Source of the DNA: Acidimicrobiia bacterium
GTDB taxonomy: Bacteria > Actinomycetota > Acidimicrobiia > Spongiisociales > ZC4RG35
Length of the DNA: 5,335 nucleotides
Assembly: GCA_003230435.1 (NCBI GenBank)
Contig: QIDW01000419.1
Location: forward strand, 1-5,335
Direction of reading: 5' to 3'
Shown: positions 1-5,156 of the stretch, in pieces
Layout of the letters: each line of letters begins with the position of its first letter
How positions within the stretch are numbered: the first letter of the stretch is position 1
Program-made: the position numbers and the translations under genes
Notes under the pieces: model-generated
What the model was told of the DNA's origin: nothing
The model's database searches: none
What the model saw: the letters and a program-made list of their open reading frames with translations, nothing else

Positions 1-869
1 TGATCGACCATGCCCAGCGACTCTCCGTCTGCCTGCACCGCCACCGGTGGGTCGGCTTTCACCTCCACACCCTCGACCGCTTTCCACACCTCTATACCCT
101 TGACATTCTCGAGCTCGCGCCCAGCAATGGCGTTGATTGTGATCTGTGGGATTCGATGCCGACGCAAACGCCCCATCACCAGAACAGTCATCGGGGCCGG
201 TGGTTCTTTTGCCAGCCTGAGCGGCATCTTGCCAAAGTATGAGTAGACGTCGCGGAACTGAATCAGAGCGGTTGTGGCCTCGATCTCCTGCCCGTCGGTG
301 GTCACCGATAGATGGGGTCGGCGAGACGGGAAGGTCCTCATGCCTACTCCAATCGCGGTTCGGGCGTAGTGAATAGACCCGAACCGGTACTTTCGATAGG
401 GGTCGCTGTCGGCCTTCACCACTACCTCCGCGTCCAGCCCCATACCGCAAGCGAACACCGCGTAATGAGTCGTTTCTGTGGTGCCCCGACGAAGGGTCAT
501 TCGCGCCACCCCGACGGTGGTTGTCTCGTTCGGCCGGGCAATCAGCCGTGCCGCCTTCACCGCTCGTGTGGGGATCTGTGCCAGACGTGCGACGACATTG
601 GTTGTTCCGGCGGGAATGATTCCAAGCGCGGTTTCAGTGCCGACGAGGCCCTGGCTGACGTGATGAACCATCCCGTCACCGCCCATAGCCACGACGATCG
701 AAGCTTCCGAGGCGGCAGCCGCTGCCGCTGCCGCAGTCGCTTCGGATGCCGATGACGGCCAGATGGCTTCGACAGAGTAAGTCTTCGAGAGGTGGGCCAT
801 GACGTCGCGATGTGAGCCCCCTGTGAACTGGGAGGCGACAGGATTCGCAATCACGACGACGTGGTCCAT
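1..869 (-). CDS. Diacylglycerol kinase / YegS-BmrU family lipid kinase, C-terminus cut by window edge
   Basis: Reading the minus strand from the ATG at 869-867 gives 289 open codons running off the left edge. The protein starts MDHVVVIANPVAS, the usual first beta strand (VxxNPxxG) of the family. The nucleotide-binding signature is GGDGM at residues 63-67, followed by GIIPAGTTN-VVAR at about 83-95, the position of the GTGND loop. GLDAEVV near 144-150, the YFGKMPLRL segment near 211-219 and QADGES at 279-284 match the C-terminal substrate-binding lobe. Family members run about 300 residues, so little is missing. Known role: ATP-dependent phosphorylation of diacylglycerol or a related lipid at the membrane face; the substrate here is unknown. 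GGDGM replaces the common GGDGT, a variant I believe occurs in actinobacterial members. Residues 46-53 are eight alanines, encoded by a GCG/GCA-type repeat. No Shine-Dalgarno site precedes the start. It is transcribed divergently from the gene at 906. Confidence 0.9.
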   Translation of the reverse strand, partial: MDHVVVIANPVASQFTGGSHRDVMAHLSKTYSVEAIWPSSASEATAAAAAAAASEASIVVAMGGDGMVHHVSQGLVGTETALGIIPAGTTNVVARLAQIPTRAVKAARLIARPNETTTVGVARMTLRRGTTETTHYAVFACGMGLDAEVVVKADSDPYRKYRFGSIHYARTAIGVGMRTFPSRRPHLSVTTDGQEIEATTALIQFRDVYSYFGKMPLRLAKEPPAPMTVLVMGRLRRHRIPQITINAIAGRELENVKGIEVWKAVEGVEVKADPPVAVQADGESLGMVD

Positions 870-878
870 AGCCGACGC

Positions 879-884
879 AGGGTA
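879..884 (-). promoter_or_regulatory. Putative -10 box (TACCCT) of the lipid kinase, leaderless or near-leaderless
   Basis: On the minus strand TACCCT fits the actinobacterial TAnnnT -10 pattern. It ends nine bases before the ATG at 869, and no purine-rich ribosome site lies between. A transcript starting at or beside the ATG is inferred. No convincing -35 is visible. Confidence 0.4.
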
Positions 885-892
885 CAGCTGTA
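883..892. repeat. Perfect 10-bp palindrome TACAGCTGTA between divergent start sites
   Basis: TACAGCTGTA equals its own reverse complement. It lies almost midway between the two divergent ATGs (869 and 906), and its outer TA dinucleotides are also the first two bases of the -10 boxes reading outward on each strand. That placement would suit a dimeric regulator acting on both genes. The palindrome is seen directly; the regulatory role is inference. Confidence 0.5.
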
Positions 893-896
893 TTCT
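891..896 (+). promoter_or_regulatory. Putative -10 box (TATTCT) of the ADP-ribosylglycohydrolase-like gene
   Basis: TATTCT fits TAnnnT and ends nine bases before the ATG at 906, mirroring the spacing on the other strand. The stretch between them (CCCAGCCCG) cannot act as a Shine-Dalgarno site, which suggests a leaderless transcript and supports 906 over the GTG at 861. No clear -35 is visible. Confidence 0.45.
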
Positions 897-905
897 CCCA
901 GCCCG

Positions 906-1919
906 ATGGAGAGCAACGAGAGCCCAACCCAACCAGCCAAAGAAGTGGCTGTCTTCGAGGATGGGCCATCTGAGCCGCTCTTTTCGTTGGTTGCCGGCGA
1001 AGGCGATGGTTTCATGCTCGGCGCCGCTGCCGGTGACGCCGCCGGCGGGGCATGGGAACTCGGCTACTCCGCAGTTGCCGAGCAGATAACCGTTCTCTCC
1101 TACCAATTGATACAGCATCGGCACTTGGATACGACCCGCGTGATTCAGGCTTTGCGCGAGCTCGACGGATCCGAGGAGGGAGACCCGGTGTACCGCGCGG
1201 AGACACCTCATTTCAGAGCTTGGCTCGATCGTGCTGCCGCCGGCTCGCCGGTTCCAGAGGAAGAACCTTCCCTTGATGGAGTGGCGCGGGCAATACCCAT
1301 CGGTGTCGCTTTCCGACGGGATCCTGAGGCGGTCACATGGGAGGCAACCGAACTCGGTCGACTATTCAGTCGTGACGCGGGCAGCGTCGCCGCAGGTGCG
1401 GTTGCTGCCGCCGCTGTCGCCGCATCGTGTTTCGGTCAGTCGGGGAGAGATCTGATCGTAGGAGTGACTGAGACAGTGGCGCCTGTGATCAAGACTCTCG
1501 GCGACGGTCTCTATGGGTCCCAACGCCTCGATACGCTCGAGGCGGAACTCGGTCGCCTTTTTGAAGCCATCGGGGTTGGCGATGGAAAAGAAGCTCTCGC
1601 ATACGCCGGGGGCGACGCTCACGACCCTATTCAGGTCATGCTTGCCGGGCTTCTTCTCGCCGCACCGGCCACAGACCGGTATCACACCCCTATCGAACAG
1701 GCAGCCAAGATTGGCGGCAGCACTCTCGGTGCCGCGGTTGGGGGGATCATGGGAGCCAGGGTGGGTATTCGGGCCTGGCCTTGGGCCTTCGCCAACGACA
1801 CGTGGTTCGCCGAGATCGGTCGACGAGTCACACGTGGGCCCGATGAGGTGAGAGACTTACCAATCCCCTATGCGGTGGAACAACATCTCATCTCGGGATC
1901 CCGTCCGGGCTTTCACTGA
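906..1919 (+). CDS. ADP-ribosylglycohydrolase-fold protein, probably catalytically inactive
   Basis: This is a 337-residue protein of the DraG/ARH fold, judged by the order of family landmarks. Residues 38-53 (LGAAAGDAAGGAWELG) match the first-helix GxxxGDAxGxxxE motif and keep the acidic residue at E51. RAIPIGVAFRRDPEAV (128-143), then an Ala-rich helix (160-173), match the R-x-x-P-[LI]-G and HxxxxAxA region. AAKIGGSTLGAAVGGIMGARVG (266-287) matches the final helix normally written GGDADT-x-GA-x-x-GA. Known members hydrolyse ADP-ribose from proteins or small molecules using two Mg ions held by a DDT and a DxDT cluster. Here the first reads EQI (59-61) and the second STLG (272-275), so the metal ligands are missing and activity is doubtful. 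A sensing or binding role is possible. The frame also opens at a GTG at 861, but ATG 906 is preferred: the extra 15 residues look untranslated and a TAnnnT box sits just upstream of 906. No signal peptide is seen. Confidence 0.8.
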   Translation: MESNESPTQPAKEVAVFEDGPSEPLFSLVAGEGDGFMLGAAAGDAAGGAWELGYSAVAEQITVLSYQLIQHRHLDTTRVIQALRELDGSEEGDPVYRAETPHFRAWLDRAAAGSPVPEEEPSLDGVARAIPIGVAFRRDPEAVTWEATELGRLFSRDAGSVAAGAVAAAAVAASCFGQSGRDLIVGVTETVAPVIKTLGDGLYGSQRLDTLEAELGRLFEAIGVGDGKEALAYAGGDAHDPIQVMLAGLLLAAPATDRYHTPIEQAAKIGGSTLGAAVGGIMGARVGIRAWPWAFANDTWFAEIGRRVTRGPDEVRDLPIPYAVEQHLISGSRPGFH

Positions 1920-2015
1920 TACAAGTTGATCGTCGAGCGGCCAGTCCCTCTCGCTGCGGTCCAATCACCCAGACGAGGGCAGTTTGACCCATAACCGACG
2001 CAGCTACTCCCGACC

Positions 2016-3092
2016 CTAGAAAGTGACGGCCACAGAAATCAGTTCTTCCCGTCCCAACAGACCTGCCGCCGCCTGGAGAGCGCGGGGAGCCTCGGAAAGG
2101 GGGAACTGGTGAGATACCAGGTCGTCGATGCGAGGATCGGTTTCCAACTGTTCTGTTGCCCACTGGTAACCAACGCTGCTGGCGCCCATCGCGCCCTTCA
2201 TCGTCAGTTGCTTGGCGACGATCACATCAGAGAGAAAGTGGAACGCCCTGTTGCCTTTGGTAGAAGCAAGGATCACGCGGCCACCACTTCGGGCGAGGTC
2301 GAGTGCGGTGAACACGGCCTCAGGATCGTCGGAAGTGACGTCAACCACCACGTCGGGTCTCCTGCCGAGAGCGCCGGCGATCTCCCCGGCAACATCTACC
2401 CGCTCGGCGTCTATGGCGAGGTCCGCACCAAGGTGTCTTGCCAATTCGAGACGGTCCCGATCGTGGGAGAGGCCAGTGATGCCCACCCATCCGGCACCGG
2501 CGGCCTTGGCGGCGATGAGACACGCAAGGCCTCGCGGTCCAGGTCCAAGGATGAGCACGTCTTCGCCCGGCTGAAGTGCGGGCAATTCCACCGCCCAGGT
2601 GTGTCCCGAGGCTAGGGCATGGACGAATGTGGCGACCTCGGCCGGCACATCGTCAGTTACCGGGTGAAGGTGCGCATTCGGATCCAGGTAGAGAAGCTCG
2701 GCCAATCCGCCCCAAAGTCCGGGCGGTTCGATCGATGAAATCATTCCATAGGAATTGGTTGGTTGACGACTCACACACGTGGCCAGGTTTTGCTGACAGC
2801 GACGACAGCGACCGCAGCGGATCCGCGGCTCGACTACGACCCGGGTTCCAACCGAGTAGGGCACGTTCGGCCCCTGGACTGCCACTCGTCCCACGACCTC
2901 ATGTCCGGGCACCAATGGGTAGACGATGTTGCGCGCCTCTCCTTTCCACACCTGGACGTCGGCGCCGGAAAGGCTGGTCGCTTCGACAGCCAGCCATCCG
3001 CCGTCCTCGATGCCCTGCGTGGGCACTTCAGTCAGAGAAAAGTGACGTGGCTCGACGAGCATCATTGCTTTGGCCGACGTTGCAGGCTGCAT
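2016..3092 (-). CDS. Zinc-type medium-chain dehydrogenase/reductase (alcohol dehydrogenase-like)
   Basis: A 358-residue MDR protein of normal family length. The N-terminal GroES-like domain holds GHEVVG at 63-68 and a structural-zinc lobe with C93, C96, C99 and C106; the last gap is six residues where seven is usual. The Rossmann domain starts at VLILGPGPRG (179-188). Family members oxidise alcohols or reduce carbonyls with NAD(P). The catalytic-zinc site is unusual. The position of the first Cys ligand in the G-x-C-G-T-D motif is S42 (SLSGAD), H64 and E65 are kept, and the third ligand position appears to be H158. The residue that selects NAD at the end of the second beta strand, usually Asp, is G207 (ITGLS), which may favour NADP. 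The substrate cannot be named. It lies 22 bases downstream of the aminotransferase gene on the same strand, so co-transcription is likely. An in-frame second start at MMLVEP (residue 10) is possible. Confidence 0.88.
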   Translation of the reverse strand: MQPATSAKAMMLVEPRHFSLTEVPTQGIEDGGWLAVEATSLSGADVQVWKGEARNIVYPLVPGHEVVGRVAVQGPNVPYSVGTRVVVEPRIRCGRCRRCQQNLATCVSRQPTNSYGMISSIEPPGLWGGLAELLYLDPNAHLHPVTDDVPAEVATFVHALASGHTWAVELPALQPGEDVLILGPGPRGLACLIAAKAAGAGWVGITGLSHDRDRLELARHLGADLAIDAERVDVAGEIAGALGRRPDVVVDVTSDDPEAVFTALDLARSGGRVILASTKGNRAFHFLSDVIVAKQLTMKGAMGASSVGYQWATEQLETDPRIDDLVSHQFPLSEAPRALQAAAGLLGREELISVAVTF

Positions 3093-3100
3093 CAGAGGCG

Positions 3101-3106
3101 AGTGTA
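3101..3106 (-). promoter_or_regulatory. Putative internal -10 box (TACACT) upstream of the dehydrogenase
   Basis: In the 22-base gap between the two genes, TACACT on the minus strand ends eight bases before the dehydrogenase ATG at 3092. No Shine-Dalgarno site is present in the gap. This matches the spacing at three other genes in the window and could give an extra leaderless transcript, or be chance within a read-through operon. Confidence 0.3.
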
Positions 3107-3114
3107 AGCCTGTG

Positions 3115-4293
3115 TTAGAGGCCTTCGATCAGACCGGCGATCTGGGTCACTCCGCGCTCGATCTCGTCTTCGCCTACCGCATAGGAGAGCCGGAGGAACC
3201 CTGGGGCCCCGAATGACTCGCCCGGCACCACGGCGACACCGGCCTCTTCGAGGATTCCCTCCGCGAGTTCAGCGGACGTCGTGTACCTATCGCCCAGGAT
3301 TGCCCTGACATCGGGAAACACATAGAAGGCGCCTTCTGGCTCGACACATTCCACGCCGGGGATGCCGGAGACCATCGAATGCATCAGCCTCCTTCTCTGA
3401 TCGAATGCCTTGCGCATTTCCTCAACCGTGTCCTGTGGCCCATTCAGTGCTGCAAGGGCTGCAAGCTGGGATACGTTCGCAACGTTCGAGGTCGCGTGGG
3501 ATTGGTGCCGCGCTGCAGCATCGATGACGTCTTTCGGCCCGACCATCCAGCCAACTCTCCAACCCGTCATGGCGTAACTCTTGGCGACTCCGTTGATGAT
3601 CACCCAGTTTTCCAGTCTCGGTGTGGCGGCAACTATCGAAGGCGCAACATCGGTGGAGTACACAAGACGCTGGTAGATCTCGTCGGCGATCACCCAAACG
3701 TCATTCTCCTGAGCCCATTCGCCAATGGCCCGCGATTCCTCTTCCGAATATACGGCCCCGGTCGGATTGGAAGGTGAAACAAACACGAGTGCTGTCGTTC
3801 GATCGGTGCGGGCCGTCTCGAGATCGCCCACAGTGACCTTGAACCCGTTGTTTGGGGTCGATGGGACAGGCACAGAGACCCCGCCGGCGAGTTCCAACCC
3901 GGCCGGGTAGGTCACCCAATACGGAGCAGGGAGGAGGACTTCGTCGCCGGGATCGATGAGAGCCGCAAAGGTCTGGAACACGGCTTGTTTTGCTCCGTTG
4001 GTCACCACCACCTCGGAGGCGTCTGCGTGAACACCCGAATATCGGGCCGTGTACTCGGCTACGGCCTCACGGAGCGGGGCGAGACCCTGGTTGGCCGTGT
4101 AGTGATGGTTAGCCGGGTCGTGGGCGGCGCGGGACGCCGCGGCGACGATGCTTTCGGGTGTGGCGAAGTCGGGTTCGCCTGCCCCGAAGGAGATGATGTC
4201 CCGTCCCTCGGCCCGAAGCTCGCGAGCGCGGGCTGCGATGGCCATGGTGGCCGAACCGGGCAACCTCTTTAGACGTTCAGAGACACGTTTCAT
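3115..4293 (-). CDS. aspC: Class I/II PLP-dependent aminotransferase, aspartate aminotransferase-like (subgroup Ib)
   Basis: A 392-residue fold-type I aminotransferase of normal length. Visible family features in order: SFGAGEPDFATP (35-46), HYTANQG with the cofactor-contacting Tyr (64-70), the TNGAKQA phosphate-binding region (98-104), PYWVTYP with the ring-stacking Trp (124-130), SPSNPTG (173-179) with N176, DEIYQRLVY (204-212) with D204 and Y207, the Schiff-base Lys K238 in NGVAKSYAMTGWRVG, and R368 in GFLRLSYA for the substrate carboxylate. This pattern fits the Thermus-type subgroup that transfers amino groups between aspartate and 2-oxoglutarate; some relatives also accept prephenate, which sequence alone cannot decide. 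It is cytosolic. The frame can also open at a GTG six bases upstream (4299), but ATG 4293 gives the usual MKRVSERLKRL start. It is the first gene of a likely two-gene unit with the dehydrogenase and is divergent from the secreted-protein gene. Confidence 0.92.
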   Translation of the reverse strand: MKRVSERLKRLPGSATMAIAARARELRAEGRDIISFGAGEPDFATPESIVAAASRAAHDPANHHYTANQGLAPLREAVAEYTARYSGVHADASEVVVTNGAKQAVFQTFAALIDPGDEVLLPAPYWVTYPAGLELAGGVSVPVPSTPNNGFKVTVGDLETARTDRTTALVFVSPSNPTGAVYSEEESRAIGEWAQENDVWVIADEIYQRLVYSTDVAPSIVAATPRLENWVIINGVAKSYAMTGWRVGWMVGPKDVIDAAARHQSHATSNVANVSQLAALAALNGPQDTVEEMRKAFDQRRRLMHSMVSGIPGVECVEPEGAFYVFPDVRAILGDRYTTSAELAEGILEEAGVAVVPGESFGAPGFLRLSYAVGEDEIERGVTQIAGLIEGL

Positions 4294-4302
4294 GATCACG
4301 CC

Positions 4303-4308
4303 ACACTA
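4303..4308 (-). promoter_or_regulatory. Putative -10 box (TAGTGT) of the aminotransferase gene
   Basis: On the minus strand TAGTGT fits TAnnnT and ends nine bases before the ATG at 4293, with no Shine-Dalgarno site between (GGCGTGATC). This suggests leaderless or near-leaderless expression and supports 4293 over the GTG at 4299. No good -35 is visible. Confidence 0.4.
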
Positions 4309-4321
4309 AAGCCTGATCGCT

Positions 4322-4345
4322 GTTGAGTGGGTTGAATCGGGTTGA
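4322..4345 (+). repeat. Three GTTGA repeats at 9-10 base spacing
   Basis: GTTGA occurs at 4322-4326, 4331-4335 and 4341-4345, about one helical turn apart, in the divergent control region. The third copy forms part of the -35 hexamer of the secreted-protein promoter. The repeats could be an activator site on one face of the helix; that role is inference, and such short repeats may be chance. Confidence 0.35.
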
Positions 4346-4370
4346 CCACTCTCCGTGGTCGTCTTAGGGT
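4342..4370 (+). promoter_or_regulatory. Sigma-70-type promoter of the secreted-protein gene
   Basis: The -35 is TTGACC (4342-4347) and the -10 is TAGGGT (4365-4370), separated by exactly 17 bases, the ideal spacing. Transcription would start around 4377, leaving a leader of about 20 bases with a ribosome site before the GTG at 4397. This is the best-formed promoter in the window. Confidence 0.65.
4344..4360. promoter_or_regulatory. Operator-like inverted repeat GACCAC-N5-GTGGTC
   Basis: GACCAC (4344-4349) and GTGGTC (4355-4360) are perfect 6-bp inverted arms around a five-base spacer. The left arm overlaps the -35 hexamer and the rest fills the promoter spacer, so a protein bound here should block RNA polymerase. 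This suits a dimeric repressor. No regulator gene lies in the window, so the binding protein is unknown. Confidence 0.5.
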
Positions 4371-4386
4371 ATTGTCAGCTGCCAAA

Positions 4387-4391
4387 AGGAG
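4387..4391 (+). promoter_or_regulatory. Ribosome binding site AGGAG fixing the GTG start at 4397
   Basis: AGGAG, within AAAAGGAG, ends five bases before the GTG at 4397. It is the only strong Shine-Dalgarno site found upstream of a complete gene here. It rules out the in-frame GTG at 4355, which lies inside the promoter. Confidence 0.75.
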
Positions 4392-4396
4392 TCTTT

Positions 4397-5104
4397 GTGT
4401 CGAAGCTGAAGAGATCATTTGTTTCTCTCACCGTGGTGATGGGTCTTCTCGCCACCTCCGGTATCGCTTTGGCCGGGCATGATGACTCCCATGCCGAGGA
4501 CACCCAGTTCAGCTTCGGTTATGACGAGGCCGAACGGGTCCTCTCCCTCAACATCGGTCCCAACTGGGATCCCCATGTGTGCGATTTCGAAAACGGAACT
4601 CTGACCGCCACCTACGGCACGGCCGGTGAGGACGGGATCATCCCGATCGAGACGCTCACGGACGAGTCCGAGGTGATCAAGGAGTTCCAAGCAAGAATCG
4701 TAGGACTCGCTGATGTGGTCCCCACTGAAGAGTCAGTTGCGTACGAAGGTGCCGGGGCTGTGTGTGGGCTCAGCGGCGTCGAGGTTGCGGGGCCAAACGG
4801 CCAGGTCAACCATGGTCAGTTCATGAAGGCCGCCAAGAGCCTTTTCGATATCAAGGGGCAGGGATGCATCGTCCGGTATCTGGCCAAGTCAGATATCGGC
4901 AAGACCGAGGCCACCAAGCTGGCTGTCTCAGATGTAGATTCCCTCTTCGAGACCGGGGAGAGTGGCAAGGTCACCTTCTCCACATTCGAGGCCGACTGTG
5001 ATCGCGGTAAGAAGGCAAAGACGGTCGACGGAGAGAGCGCCAGGAAGGGTCGCCCGGACTCCCCGGGCAAGTCAGGGAAGGCCCCGGGCAAGAACAAACC
5101 TTGA
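4397..5104 (+). CDS. Secreted four-cysteine protein of unknown function with basic C-terminal tail
   Basis: I do not recognise a named family. From the GTG at 4397 the product is 235 residues. It has a classic Sec signal peptide: basic KLKR (3-6), hydrophobic stretch 8-26, and an ALA cleavage site at 24-26, so the mature protein starts GHDD. There is no lipobox Cys, so it is probably released or loosely wall-attached. The mature N-terminus is acidic. Four Cys (62, 123, 157, 201) could form two disulfides outside the cell. Possible family landmarks are GPNGQVNHGQF (132-142) and GCIVRYLAKSDIGK (156-169); I have an unverified impression of similar motifs in other actinobacterial secreted proteins. 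Residues 201-235 are a low-complexity tail with 11 Lys/Arg against 4 acidic residues and two PGK units, probably disordered. Start choice rests on the promoter at 4342-4370 and AGGAG at 4387-4391. The gene stands alone and is divergent from the aminotransferase. Confidence 0.82.
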   Translation: MSKLKRSFVSLTVVMGLLATSGIALAGHDDSHAEDTQFSFGYDEAERVLSLNIGPNWDPHVCDFENGTLTATYGTAGEDGIIPIETLTDESEVIKEFQARIVGLADVVPTEESVAYEGAGAVCGLSGVEVAGPNGQVNHGQFMKAAKSLFDIKGQGCIVRYLAKSDIGKTEATKLAVSDVDSLFETGESGKVTFSTFEADCDRGKKAKTVDGESARKGRPDSPGKSGKAPGKNKP

Positions 5105-5118
5105 GTTTGAGACTCGAG

Positions 5119-5141
5119 CGGGGCGGGGGCGTCGCGCCCCG
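5119..5141. terminator. GC-rich hairpin between convergent genes, possible bidirectional terminator
   Basis: CGGGGCG (5119-5125) pairs perfectly with CGCCCCG (5135-5141) around a nine-base loop, in the 52-base gap between the stops of two convergent genes. The position suits a terminator for both strands. Neither side has a T-tract, so it is not a classic intrinsic terminator; actinobacteria often use such hairpins. Confidence 0.4.
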
Positions 5142-5152
5142 AGGCGGGGGCG
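5122..5152 (+). repeat. Direct repeat GGCGGGGGCG in a G-rich tract
   Basis: GGCGGGGGCG occurs at 5122-5131 and again at 5143-5152. Together with neighbouring G-runs this makes the plus strand locally very G-rich. It may simply reflect the terminator region. Confidence 0.4.
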
Positions 5153-5156
5153 GCCC

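Noticed and set aside
713..736. GC-trinucleotide repeat as a possible regulatory microsatellite
   Set aside because: It encodes the eight-alanine run of the lipid kinase in frame. It is short and interrupted, so phase variation is not supported.
10..755. Plus-strand open frames at 10-246 and 312-755
   Set aside because: They lie wholly opposite the lipid kinase, whose minus-strand frame carries clear family motifs. Their products are low-complexity and unlike any protein I know.
861..905. Upstream GTG start at 861 for the glycohydrolase-like gene
   Set aside because: It would overlap the lipid kinase start and translate the shared promoter region. The added residues do not look like protein, and ATG 906 has a TAnnnT box at the usual distance.
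1920..2015. Possible terminator between convergent genes (GCTGCG at 1953-1958 and CGCAGC at 1999-2004)
   Set aside because: The six-base arms are separated by 40 bases and followed by no T-tract, so a functional hairpin is not supported. I see nothing else in this gap.
2109..3118. Plus-strand open frames within 2109-3118
   Set aside because: These are shadows of the dehydrogenase on the other strand, which has intact zinc-lobe and Rossmann motifs throughout.
3379..4272. Plus-strand open frames opposite the aminotransferase
   Set aside because: They are shadows. The minus-strand frame carries all the catalytic motifs of the aminotransferase.
4355..4396. GTG start at 4355 for the secreted protein
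   Set aside because: It lies between the -35 and -10 boxes and inside the inverted repeat, has no ribosome site, and would bury the signal peptide. The GTG at 4397 has AGGAG five bases upstream.
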